Translations under genes and position numbers: made by a program | Origin: SIG673 sp045660565 | Lineage (GTDB): Bacteria; Bacillota; Clostridia; Oscillospirales; CAG-272 | Direction of reading: 5' to 3' | DNA length: 17,505 nucleotides | NCBI GenBank assembly: GCA_045660565.1 | Contig: JAZRDX010000126.1 | Location: forward strand, 1-17,505 | The notes under the pieces: generated by a model | Told to the model about the DNA's origin: nothing | Database searches by the model: none | What the model saw: the letters and a program-made list of their open reading frames with translations, nothing else | In this document: positions 1 to 6,569 of the stretch, one piece after another | How the letters are laid out: every line of letters starts with the position of its first letter | Position numbering within the stretch: the stretch's first letter is position 1

Positions 1-620
1 GCTTCCGATACAAGCTCGGTACGCAGAGGGTTATATATCGCGTCAACGACACCCGTAAGCCTTGGAAACGGCGAAAGCTCGATAGGCTTTCCCCCCTGCC
101 TTGAAAACATACCGACGGGGGTAGTGTTGACAATAACCTCGGCATCAGTATGATATTTTATAGCCTCGTCATAGGTAACGCTTCCCTCCGCACCGCTACG
201 GGAAACCCTTATAATCTCTCTTGCTCCCATCGCTCCTGCAACGGCAAAAGCGGTTTTACAGGTACCGCCGGTACCTAAAATCATTACCTTTTTGTCTTTA
301 AGCTCTATGCCGTATTTATTAAGCATCGCGGTCATTCCGGCAAAATCGGTATTATATCCGTACAGTCTTCCCTCGCGATTAACCACCGTGTTTACAGCAC
401 CGACCGCACGCGCGGTATCGGATATAAAGTCAAGGTACGGCTTCACCGTCTCCTTATACGGAATGGTAACGTTTATCGCCTTAAATTCGCGTTTTTCTAA
501 AAACTTACCAACATCGTTCGGCTTTAGCTCTGTGAGCATATAGTCGTAATCGGCTATCTTCGCGTGAATCTCGCAGGAATAGCTATGAGTAAGATGCTCG
601 CCTATAAGTCCGTATAACAC
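1..620 (-). CDS. aroE: Shikimate dehydrogenase (NADP+), partial: C-terminus beyond left edge
   Basis: Reduces 3-dehydroshikimate to shikimate in the cytosolic shikimate pathway. About 206 residues are present; the family is usually 270-290, so the last quarter is cut by the window edge. Visible motifs from the N-terminus: a substrate-binding HSYSCEIHA stretch near residue 12 (variant of the usual HSxSPxxHN), NVTIPYK with the catalytic lysine, GAVNTV, YNTDFAG with the catalytic Asp, and the nucleotide-binding loop GTGGTCKTA, followed by NTTPVGM. I place the start at the GTG whose first base is 620, because an AAAGG ribosome binding site lies about 7 bases upstream and the next residues LYGLIGEHL fit the family N-terminus. 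It is the last gene seen of the pheA-aroB-aroC-aroE operon, 121 bases after aroC. Identity is secure from the motifs; the start is probable. Confidence 0.93.
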   Translation of the reverse strand, partial: MLYGLIGEHLTHSYSCEIHAKIADYDYMLTELKPNDVGKFLEKREFKAINVTIPYKETVKPYLDFISDTARAVGAVNTVVNREGRLYGYNTDFAGMTAMLNKYGIELKDKKVMILGTGGTCKTAFAVAGAMGAREIIRVSRSGAEGSVTYDEAIKYHTDAEVIVNTTPVGMFSRQGGKPIELSPFPRLTGVVDAIYNPLRTELVSE

Positions 621-741
621 TTTATCATCCTTTCCGCTAATATTTTACACAAAGCTCATTAAAGGCGGCTTTTTAAAAGATACCTCTCTCAGCCTGCTTT
701 CGCAGAGCGCGCCGACTGTGTTTGTGCGTTTAAAATTTATT

Positions 742-1806
742 TTATCTTCCCGACTGCAAAATATCCGAGATAACGATAGCCGCCACACTGTCAATGACAG
801 GACATATTCTTCGGATAATAGCGGGATCGTGCCGCCCCTGTACCGAAATATCCGTATTTTCGTTCTTTATAAAATCAACCGTTTTCTGCTCCTTAGCTAT
901 GGACGGGGTGGGTTTAACCGCGCAGCGGAAGGTGATCGGCATACCGTTCGTAATGCCACCGTTAATCCCTCCGTTATTATTCGTTACCGTTATAACCTTT
1001 CCGTTTTCGTAGCGCATGGCATCGTTCGCCTCACTGCCGAGCCTGTCCGCAAAGCCAAAGCCAAGACCGAACTCAACGCCCTTAATTCCTCCGATACTGA
1101 AAAGCGCGTGAGAAAGAAGGCTCTCTACGCTGTCAAACCACGGCTCTCCGTACCCTGCGGGCATTCCGTAAATCACCGTTTCGGTAACACCGCCTATACT
1201 GTCAAGAGACGCTTTTGCAGAGAGGATTTTCTCCGTCATCTTTTCTCCCTTTTCTTTATCCAAGGTAGGGAAATAAGCTTTTTTAAGCGCGTCTATATCC
1301 GTCGGCATATCGGAAAAACATCTGTCCGAAACACCGCCGCACTCGGAGATATGAGTACCTATTAAAATCCCCTTTTCCTTAAGCGCGGGTATTAAAATTC
1401 CGCCAACTGCGACAAGCGCCGCGGTAATACGTCCTGAAAAATGACCGCCTCCACGGTAATCCTCAAAGCCGTTATACTTGACGTGTGCGGCATAGTCCGC
1501 GTGAGACGGACGCGCAACGCCGTAGCTGTAATCGCCGCTTCTTACGTTTTCGTTCGGTATCATGATACAAAGAGGCGTCCCGGTTGTTTTACCGTTAAAA
1601 ACTCCGCTTAGTATCCTAAAATTATCCCGCTCTATTCTCGACGTATCTGTGGAAAGCGACGGACGGCGGCGCGATAGCTCGGAAGAAATAAATTCTTCGT
1701 CCACCGTCATTCCCGGCGCAAGACCGTCTACAACCGCGCCAACGGCGGGGCCGTGGCTCTCTCCGAACAGAGTTACCGTAATATTATGACCAAACGTATT
1801 TCTCAT
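742..1806 (-). CDS. aroC: Chorismate synthase
   Basis: Converts 5-enolpyruvylshikimate-3-phosphate to chorismate, the branch point to Phe, Tyr, Trp and folate; family members need reduced FMN. The 354-residue protein is full length. Motifs: GESHG near residue 16 with the catalytic His, SRRRP near residue 46, the FMN-binding RGGGHFSGR near residue 118, SIGGIKGVEFG near residue 237, NNNGGINGG near 276, and GRHDP near residue 324 with the second conserved His. The start ATG is preceded by AAGGAAAG. It lies 57 bases after aroB on the same strand, inside the pheA-aroB-aroC-aroE operon. No key residue is missing. Confidence 0.97.
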   Translation of the reverse strand: MRNTFGHNITVTLFGESHGPAVGAVVDGLAPGMTVDEEFISSELSRRRPSLSTDTSRIERDNFRILSGVFNGKTTGTPLCIMIPNENVRSGDYSYGVARPSHADYAAHVKYNGFEDYRGGGHFSGRITAALVAVGGILIPALKEKGILIGTHISECGGVSDRCFSDMPTDIDALKKAYFPTLDKEKGEKMTEKILSAKASLDSIGGVTETVIYGMPAGYGEPWFDSVESLLSHALFSIGGIKGVEFGLGFGFADRLGSEANDAMRYENGKVITVTNNNGGINGGITNGMPITFRCAVKPTPSIAKEQKTVDFIKNENTDISVQGRHDPAIIRRICPVIDSVAAIVISDILQSGR

Positions 1807-1863
1807 AAAACTTTCCTTATTCTATATTTATTTGCATTATGGTACCTTGAAATCAGACGTTTT

Positions 1864-2874
1864 TCACCGCTTCTTTAAAGAGTTAACCGCGTCTCCGATA
1901 ACGTCAATCGGAACGTCCTTTATAGTAAAGCTTCCTATTTCCTCGCAGAAAACCGCGGAAACGGTTTCTTTCTTCATTTTTTTATCGTGAAGTGTATATG
2001 GACGCAGTGATTCCCACGTATAGGGTATGTCATATGGCAGTCCGTACTTCTTCAAAACCGATAAAATCCGCTCCCGTACCCCCTCCGATGACATTGGAAG
2101 CATTCCAATGCCTACACATTCTCCGTGCAGAAGCTCTCCGCTTTCGCTTTCGATTGCGTGTCCGACGGTATGACCGTAGTTCAGCACCTTACGAAGCTGC
2201 TTTTCCTTCGGATCCTTTTCTACGACGTCTCTTTTAATACAAAGGGAACGGTAGATTATTTCGTCAATATCGGAGTAAATGTTTTCGCTGTTTTCAATAA
2301 GCTCAAAAAGCTCCTTATCAAAGTTAGCCGCCATTTTGATCGCCTCGACAAGTCCCGAAAAAAACTGCCGTCTGTCAAGTGTTTCAAGCGTACGGGTGTC
2401 GATTATCACTCTTTTCGGCTGACAAAAGCTGCCGATAACGTTCTTCACTCCGCAAAAATCAATAGCCGTTTTGCCGCCGATAGATGAATCGACCTGCGAA
2501 AGAAGTGTTGTCGGGATATTGTAAAAATCTATTCCTCTCATATAGCAGGACGAAGCAAAGCCCGAAAGGTCTCCGACCACGCCTCCGCCGACCGCTACAA
2601 CGCAGTCGCCTCTTGTAAAACCGCTATTAAGCATAGTCTTAAGCAGCATTTCAAAGCTTTCCATGCTTTTACTGCTCTCGCCCGCGGGTATGACCGCTTT
2701 AACCGCTGTTTTGCACTGTGCGGCTACCGTATCCGCGTATTCCGCGGGAACCCCCGTGTCGGTAACAACCAGAACACGGCGGTTAAGATCAATAAGCTCT
2801 CCCGCTCTGCCGAGCGCGCCCCTTTCGAGGATTATATCGTAGCTATCCTGTCCGAGATTAACCGGAATTATCAT
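1864..2874 (-). CDS. aroB: 3-dehydroquinate synthase
   Basis: Cyclises DAHP to 3-dehydroquinate, step two of the shikimate pathway, using NAD+ and a divalent metal. Motifs: VVAVGGGVVGDLSGF (NAD loop), PTTLLSQVDSSIGGKTAID, a KNVIGSF stretch, EAIK with a metal-ligand Glu, the metal-binding GHTVGHAIE, and LHGECVGIGM. The reading frame is open back to an ATG at 2910, but the family N-terminus (MxxxVNLGxxSYDI) starts at the third Met, so I use 2874. A second Met at 2886 is possible. None of the three has a clean ribosome binding site. A perfect 6-base inverted repeat (2891-2896 / 2899-2904) sits just before the chosen start. The gene is about 80 bases downstream of pheA and is probably co-transcribed. 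With this start the product is 336 residues, a little short of the usual 340-370. Confidence 0.95.
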   Translation of the reverse strand: MIIPVNLGQDSYDIILERGALGRAGELIDLNRRVLVVTDTGVPAEYADTVAAQCKTAVKAVIPAGESSKSMESFEMLLKTMLNSGFTRGDCVVAVGGGVVGDLSGFASSCYMRGIDFYNIPTTLLSQVDSSIGGKTAIDFCGVKNVIGSFCQPKRVIIDTRTLETLDRRQFFSGLVEAIKMAANFDKELFELIENSENIYSDIDEIIYRSLCIKRDVVEKDPKEKQLRKVLNYGHTVGHAIESESGELLHGECVGIGMLPMSSEGVRERILSVLKKYGLPYDIPYTWESLRPYTLHDKKMKKETVSAVFCEEIGSFTIKDVPIDVIGDAVNSLKKR

Positions 2875-2953
2875 ATTAACTCGCATTCCGCTGCCAAGTG
2901 GCAGCAACATAAAATTTTTAACCGGATTTCCCGTATTTTGAAAATACCGTGTT

Positions 2954-4054
2954 TTATTTAACGTTATCCGCGTAATAGCTTCCTACCATACGAAGCTTTG
3001 CGCAAACCGCCGAAAGCTCACGGAGCATATCGCTTCCGTTTTCGGTATTTATGCTTCCTTCCGCTTCAAGGTAGAAATAATAGCTCCACTGAAGCTCCTT
3101 CATGGGACGGGAACGGAGATTGCGCATATTAAAGCCGTGCGCTCCGATAATATTAAGCGCTTTGGCAAGTGATCCCGCCTCGTTCTGTACGGTGAACACC
3201 AAAATGAAGTTTTCGTCATCGCGCCGCCCACCTGCCGCACCGCGATTTTTCGCACGGGAGAAAGCCGCAAAACGCGTCGTATTGTTTTTGTTATCGTTTA
3301 TATCCTTATCAAGAACGGTAAGTCCGTAAAGCTCCGCCGTCTCAAGCGATGCGATAGCGGCAACCGAGGTATCGTTAAGCTCGCTTACGTATTTAGCGGC
3401 AAGCGCGGTGTTGGAATAGCTCTTTGTTTCGTAACCCGATTCTCTTATATATTCTGCGCACTGCTCAAGCGCCTGCGTATGGCTTACAACCGTTTTTACC
3501 GTCTCGCGTGTTGCACCCTTCGGAGCTATAAGGCAGTGGGAGATCGGAATATCAACTATCTGATTTACGTAAAGGTTTCCCGAAAACATAAGGTCCATAA
3601 CCGCACCGACCTCACCGGCGTAGCTGTTTTCTATCGGTATAACGGCACAGTCGTATTCTCCGTTTTCAACCGCCTTATATGCGTCGGCAAAATCGGAATA
3701 TTCGGTAAGCACGGCATCGGGGAACATTCTTTTCGCCGCGGCATAAGCATACGCGCCCTTTGTTCCGCAGTAGGTTACTTTAGCCCCGCCCATTATCTTT
3801 TCCTGATATTTACAGGAAACGTCAATAGTGCTTTTAAGAAACTGAACGTAGTACCCTTCGAGCTCTCCGTTTTTTATAAGAGAACGGTTTTTATCTATAA
3901 GCTCCGCCTCTCTCGCCGTATCGCGCACCGAAAGACCGTGCTCTTTTTTATATTCGGCAATACGCGCCGCCGTCTCCATTCTTTCCTCGAAAAGTCTTGC
4001 TAACTCGCTGTCTATACGGCTAATTTCTTCTCTGTATGTGTCAAGTCCGCTCAC
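2954..4054 (-). CDS. pheA: Bifunctional chorismate mutase / prephenate dehydratase (P-protein)
   Basis: Makes phenylpyruvate from chorismate via prephenate, the committed route to phenylalanine. Three domains in 366 residues: chorismate mutase (about 1-85, AroQ helical type, with Arg8, Arg31, and Arg44-Asp45/Arg48-Glu49); prephenate dehydratase (about 92-268, with IPIENSYAG at 140-148, the SHTQALEQC stretch at 191-199 and the catalytic-site NTTRF at 258-262); and a C-terminal ACT domain (about 282-360, with NEAGSLAKAL and RSRPMKE). The usual ACT motif ESRP, which helps bind the feedback inhibitor Phe, reads RSRP here. First gene after the attenuator-like leader and head of the pheA-aroB-aroC-aroE operon, so transcription is likely set by that leader as well as by Phe acting on the enzyme. 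Confidence 0.97.
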   Translation of the reverse strand: MSGLDTYREEISRIDSELARLFEERMETAARIAEYKKEHGLSVRDTAREAELIDKNRSLIKNGELEGYYVQFLKSTIDVSCKYQEKIMGGAKVTYCGTKGAYAYAAAKRMFPDAVLTEYSDFADAYKAVENGEYDCAVIPIENSYAGEVGAVMDLMFSGNLYVNQIVDIPISHCLIAPKGATRETVKTVVSHTQALEQCAEYIRESGYETKSYSNTALAAKYVSELNDTSVAAIASLETAELYGLTVLDKDINDNKNNTTRFAAFSRAKNRGAAGGRRDDENFILVFTVQNEAGSLAKALNIIGAHGFNMRNLRSRPMKELQWSYYFYLEAEGSINTENGSDMLRELSAVCAKLRMVGSYYADNVK

Positions 4055-4108
4055 TGTTTTTTCCTCTTTTAAATTTAGTTTATTTTACTTATACCGCGTT
4101 TTTTCCTT

Positions 4109-4146
4109 AAAAATCAAAAGAGCGGCTTCCGCAAAGGAAACCGCCC
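4109..4146 (-). terminator. Intrinsic terminator B in the pheA leader (candidate attenuator)
   Basis: In the minus-strand RNA, GGGCGGUUUCC (4146-4136) pairs with GGAAGCCGCUC (4130-4120) over 11 positions, with two G-U wobbles and a 5-base loop, followed by UUUUGAUUUUU (4119-4109). It lies after the leader-peptide stop codon (4170-4172) and about 55 bases before the pheA start. A terminator here would block the whole pheA-aro operon, so it must be conditional. The arm and loop are also complementary to a segment of the leader ORF (see the antiterminator entry). Confidence 0.85.
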
Positions 4147-4197
4147 GAAGTGTGTAAAACCTTCTGATTTCACATCGAAACACGGCATATCCTTTGC
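4131..4197 (-). promoter_or_regulatory. Candidate antiterminator pairing in the pheA leader
   Basis: The leader RNA segment GCAAAGGA (4197-4190), inside the leader ORF just after the Phe/Tyr codons, is perfectly complementary to UCCUUUGC (4138-4131), which spans the end of the first arm, the loop and the adjoining bases of terminator B. The pairing can extend past a small internal loop with CCG (4185-4183) to CGG (4143-4141). Forming it would prevent terminator B. A ribosome stalled on the Phe/Tyr codons would leave this segment free, whereas one at the stop codon would sit on or near it. The complementarity is seen directly; the switch is inferred. Confidence 0.55.
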
Positions 4198-4334
4198 ATA
4201 TTTTTCCTACTGAAAAAGTAATAAAAAATGGAGTACGCAAAAAATCGTACTCCGTAATAAAACGCAGTATTGGTATTAACAACAGAGGCAATTACTGAAC
4301 AGCATTTATCGGTTTTAACTGCTGAAACGTTCAT
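4170..4334 (-). CDS. Phe/Tyr-rich leader peptide of the pheA-aro operon
   Basis: A 54-codon reading frame that starts at ATG 4334 and stops at TGA 4172-4170. The ribosome binding site is a perfect AGGAGG (4342-4347) 7 bases upstream, and the promoter is about 25 bases before that, so translation is very likely. Residues 25-41 read FYYGVRFFAYSIFYYFF: 6 Phe and 5 Tyr in 17 positions. The TTT-TAT-TAC block occurs twice, the first directly before the 5' arm of hairpin A (4254-4262). Part of the Phe content comes from T-runs that belong to hairpin A's loop and U-tract, but the Tyr codons do not need that explanation. The placement between promoter and pheA matches attenuator leaders such as pheL of enterobacteria. 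The C-terminal 13 codons carry the candidate antiterminator segment. The peptide probably has no function beyond being translated. Confidence 0.8.
   Translation of the reverse strand: MNVSAVKTDKCCSVIASVVNTNTAFYYGVRFFAYSIFYYFFSRKNMQRICRVSM
4213..4253 (-). terminator. Hairpin A with U-tract inside the leader ORF
   Basis: Minus-strand RNA GGAGUACG (4253-4246) pairs perfectly with CGUACUCC (4237-4230) around an 8-base AUUUUUUG loop, followed by AUUUUUUAUUACUUUUU. It looks like an intrinsic terminator but lies wholly within the translated leader ORF, directly after the codons UUU UAU UAC. A translating ribosome would melt it, and a ribosome stalled on those codons would mask its first arm. It may stop untranslated transcripts, or act as a pause hairpin that keeps RNA polymerase and ribosome in step. 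Confidence 0.7.
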
Positions 4335-4341
4335 TATTCTA

Positions 4342-4395
4342 CCTCCTGAAGGTTAATTACGTAAAAAGTATACTCCGTTTTTTTTCGTTTGTCAA
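4342..4395 (-). promoter_or_regulatory. Promoter and ribosome binding site of the pheA leader
   Basis: On the minus strand TTGACA (4395-4390) and TATACT (4372-4367) are separated by exactly 17 bases, which is one base from the sigma-A/sigma-70 consensus. Transcription would start near 4360. AGGAGG at 4347-4342 serves the leader peptide. There is no T-box signature between promoter and pheA. Confidence 0.85.
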
Positions 4396-4448
4396 TAACA
4401 TTTTTGCGGTTTTAACATTTTGTTCATTATCACATTTTTGTTCTTTTT

Positions 4449-4488
4449 CAAAAAATATATATAAATGGATTTGAAGATTTTTCCATTT
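4449..4488 (-). terminator. Weak terminator after the DUF4375-like gene
   Basis: On the minus strand AAATGGA (4488-4482) pairs with TCCATTT (4469-4463) around a 12-base loop, followed by an A/T run ending in six Ts. The stem is A/T-rich, so efficiency is doubtful. It separates the upstream gene from the pheA promoter. Confidence 0.4.
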
Positions 4489-4490
4489 TT

Positions 4491-4895
4491 TTAAGAAAGC
4501 TTGGCTACAAGCTCCTCAAACGCCTCCTCAAGCGGAAGCATAAATTCCATTATATCGTCGTTCCACTGGTCGTAAAGCGAATCGTACTCGTGCTCCCAGC
4601 TATCAATTATCTCCATTCTCGTATCAAGATCGTCGGGAGGACAGCCTCCGGGAAATATTGCGTTCGCGTTTTCGATAATGGATGCCACCTCGTCCATTCC
4701 AAGATTATAAAGGTCGTCAACCGCGTCCTCAGCATAGTCTGCGCAGTAGTTTTCGTAATAGCTGAGAAGTCCCGCTCCGTTAACCGCGTCAATTATGTTT
4801 TTTATATTAAAAACGGCTCTTTCATCGTCCGAAAGAGAAAAATAATCGTCCTCAGCCGCTTCGGTAATTCTTGCCCAGATTTTGTTCCAGCTCAT
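4491..4895 (-). CDS. DUF4375 (DMP19-like) family protein
   Basis: A 134-residue, strongly acidic soluble protein with no signal peptide or membrane segment. The middle part, with LLSYYENYCADYAEDAVDDL followed by LGMDEVASIIENANAIFPGG, resembles the DUF4375 pattern (a helical domain in which 'Y..N...D.A..A...L..IGA' leads into a second helix and 'FP.G.P'). The function of this family in bacteria is unknown. The start ATG has a perfect AGGAGG 7 bases upstream. It begins 30 bases after the MATE transporter stop on the same strand and probably shares its transcript. The family assignment rests on remembered pattern only. Confidence 0.7.
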   Translation of the reverse strand: MSWNKIWARITEAAEDDYFSLSDDERAVFNIKNIIDAVNGAGLLSYYENYCADYAEDAVDDLYNLGMDEVASIIENANAIFPGGCPPDDLDTRMEIIDSWEHEYDSLYDQWNDDIMEFMLPLEEAFEELVAKLS

Positions 4896-4925
4896 AAGCT
4901 TCCTCCTGATGAAAAAATATGTAAA

Positions 4926-6317
4926 TTAGTTTGCACTCTGTAAAGATTTTTTTGAGAGTATCGGATTTTTACGCATAACGTAAAAAACAAACACCAAATT
5001 AAAAATACACAGCAGCACCGACGAGATAGGCGTGGTAATGTATATTCCCGTGGGCGTGTTAAAGAGCGGAAGCGGGAAGACAAACGCTATCCATACCACA
5101 CGGAAAAGACAGGTTCCAATAAACGACGACACCATTGGCAGTGCGGAATATCCGAGTGCTCTGAGGTATCCCGTCTGAACCTCCATTATACCTAACAAAA
5201 ATTGCCACGGAAGAATAATCAGCATACGCTCAACCGCTGCCGCTATAACCATTTCCGATACGTCCGAGTCGGTAAACAGCGCCGCAAGCTGTCTGCTGAA
5301 GGCAAGCTCGGCAAACGAGACGGTAAGCCCAACCGCGGTAACCAGAAGCACACCGTACAATAGAACCTTGTTGGTTCTGCGTCCGTTTCCCGCACCGTAA
5401 TTCTGTCCGACGTAGGTTACCGTAGCGTGATAAAAGCTGTTCATACATATATACGCCAGATTTTCTATCTGCCCGGCTATGACGCTTCCCGAAATGGTCT
5501 CGACCGCAAAGGTATTCATAGCGCTCTGGATAACGACACCCGAAAGCGACATAACAGCCGCTTGCAGTCCCGACGGAATTCCGATTGCCAGAATACGCAA
5601 AAGATGAGATTTGTCAACGCACATCGACCTGAGACTTACCGCGCAGATGCTCTTGCTTTTACGAAGATAAATTAACACCGCCGACGCTGAGGTATACTGC
5701 GAAATTATCGTTGCAAGCGCAACGCCGTCAACGGTCATATCGAAGCCAAGCACGAACACAATGTTAAGCACAACGTTCATCAGTCCGCTGAAGGCGAGAA
5801 TTACAAGGGGTGTTTTCGAATTTCCGTTTGCTCTCAGCACCGAGGCGCCGAAATTATATACCGCGCTTGCAGGCGCTCCTATAAATATTATTTTAAGGTA
5901 AAGCGCCGCGCTGTCTATTACCTCCGGTCTCGTTCCTATAAGAGCAAGAAGCGGATGGCTGAAAATAAATCCGAAAGCACCTATAACTATACCACCCGCG
6001 AGTGAAAAGGTAAACGCGGTATGTACCAGTCTTGAAATATCATTAAACCGCTTAGCGCCGAGAAATCTTGCAACCATAACACCGCCGCTGTTTGCGCAGT
6101 CAATCAAAATTATGGTTATCATATTGAAAAGCGCTGTGGTTGAGCCTATCGCGGCAAGGGCGTTCGGATCTGAGGAAAAACGTCCAACGACGATATTATC
6201 GGCAACGCTGTAAAGAAGCTGGAGTATTCCGGTAAGCATTATCGGAATCGAAAAGAAGAACATTCCCGAAACGAGAGGTCCCTCCGTCATTCTGTTTTGA
6301 AGCACTGCTTTTTTCAT
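4926..6317 (-). CDS. MATE-family multidrug/cation efflux transporter
   Basis: An integral membrane antiporter of the MATE (MatE/DinF-NorM) family that would export organic cations or drugs using a Na+ or H+ gradient; the substrate cannot be read from sequence. About 463 residues, the usual family length, with roughly 12 hydrophobic segments in two similar halves. The N-terminus TEGPLVSGMFFFSIPIMLTGILQ-type pattern and SVADNIVVGRF are the standard MATE first-helix signatures. I use ATG 6317; an in-frame TTG two codons upstream is possible, and neither has a strong ribosome binding site. A good promoter lies about 75 bases upstream. The DUF4375-like gene follows after 30 bases. Confidence 0.93.
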   Translation of the reverse strand: MKKAVLQNRMTEGPLVSGMFFFSIPIMLTGILQLLYSVADNIVVGRFSSDPNALAAIGSTTALFNMITIILIDCANSGGVMVARFLGAKRFNDISRLVHTAFTFSLAGGIVIGAFGFIFSHPLLALIGTRPEVIDSAALYLKIIFIGAPASAVYNFGASVLRANGNSKTPLVILAFSGLMNVVLNIVFVLGFDMTVDGVALATIISQYTSASAVLIYLRKSKSICAVSLRSMCVDKSHLLRILAIGIPSGLQAAVMSLSGVVIQSAMNTFAVETISGSVIAGQIENLAYICMNSFYHATVTYVGQNYGAGNGRRTNKVLLYGVLLVTAVGLTVSFAELAFSRQLAALFTDSDVSEMVIAAAVERMLIILPWQFLLGIMEVQTGYLRALGYSALPMVSSFIGTCLFRVVWIAFVFPLPLFNTPTGIYITTPISSVLLCIFNLVFVFYVMRKNPILSKKSLQSAN

Positions 6318-6391
6318 AATCAAATACCCATGTAATTATTATATTTTACGCTACGCGTTACAAGGTTTGACACTACCGCTTTCTAAGATAT

Positions 6392-6419
6392 ATTATACAG
6401 TGATTTTTACTTTTGTCAA
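6392..6419 (-). promoter_or_regulatory. Promoter for the MATE-DUF4375 unit
   Basis: On the minus strand TTGACA (6419-6414) and TATAAT (6397-6392), both exact consensus, are 16 bases apart. Expected start is near 6385, giving a leader of about 68 bases before the MATE gene. It is divergent from the hydrolase promoter, with the two -35 boxes about 50 bases apart. Confidence 0.8.
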
Positions 6420-6467
6420 GTGGGTAATACAAAAGAAATAAAAAATTATATTTTTTAAAATATGCAC

Positions 6468-6496
6468 TTGAAACATGGGATAAACTGTGGTATAAT
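6468..6496 (+). promoter_or_regulatory. Promoter for the alpha/beta hydrolase gene
   Basis: TTGAAA (6468-6473), 17-base spacer, TATAAT (6491-6496). Expected start is near 6503, giving a 5' leader of about 66 bases. The leader contains an imperfect inverted repeat (CGTTACGCC ... GGCGGCACG, 6515-6545) that I could not match to any known riboswitch. Confidence 0.8.
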
Positions 6497-6569
6497 TTAT
6501 CTGTAAAAATTTTGCGTTACGCCCACGTGTCAATAGGCGGCACGCGTTAAAAGAAAAAGGAAGAAAGCT

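Noticed and set aside
621..741. Small gene or terminator between aroC and aroE
   Set aside because: Only a 4-base stem with a GAAA loop is visible, no T-run follows and no frame with a ribosome binding site is present.
718..1365. 215-codon plus-strand frame opposite aroC
   Set aside because: Shadow of aroC; Arg/Asn-rich composition, no family resemblance and no ribosome binding site.
1830..1850. ATGGTACCTT before aroC as a T-box remnant
   Set aside because: Only GGTACC is shared; no stem, no terminator and too short.
4085..4291. 68-codon minus-strand reading frame between the leader and pheA
   Set aside because: It runs through both terminators in a different frame from the leader ORF and has no ribosome binding site.
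4055..4366. T-box riboswitch upstream of pheA
   Set aside because: Expected for Firmicutes, but no conserved T-box core (the GGGTGGTACCGCG-like segment) occurs in the leader, which is also only about 300 bases and largely occupied by the leader ORF.
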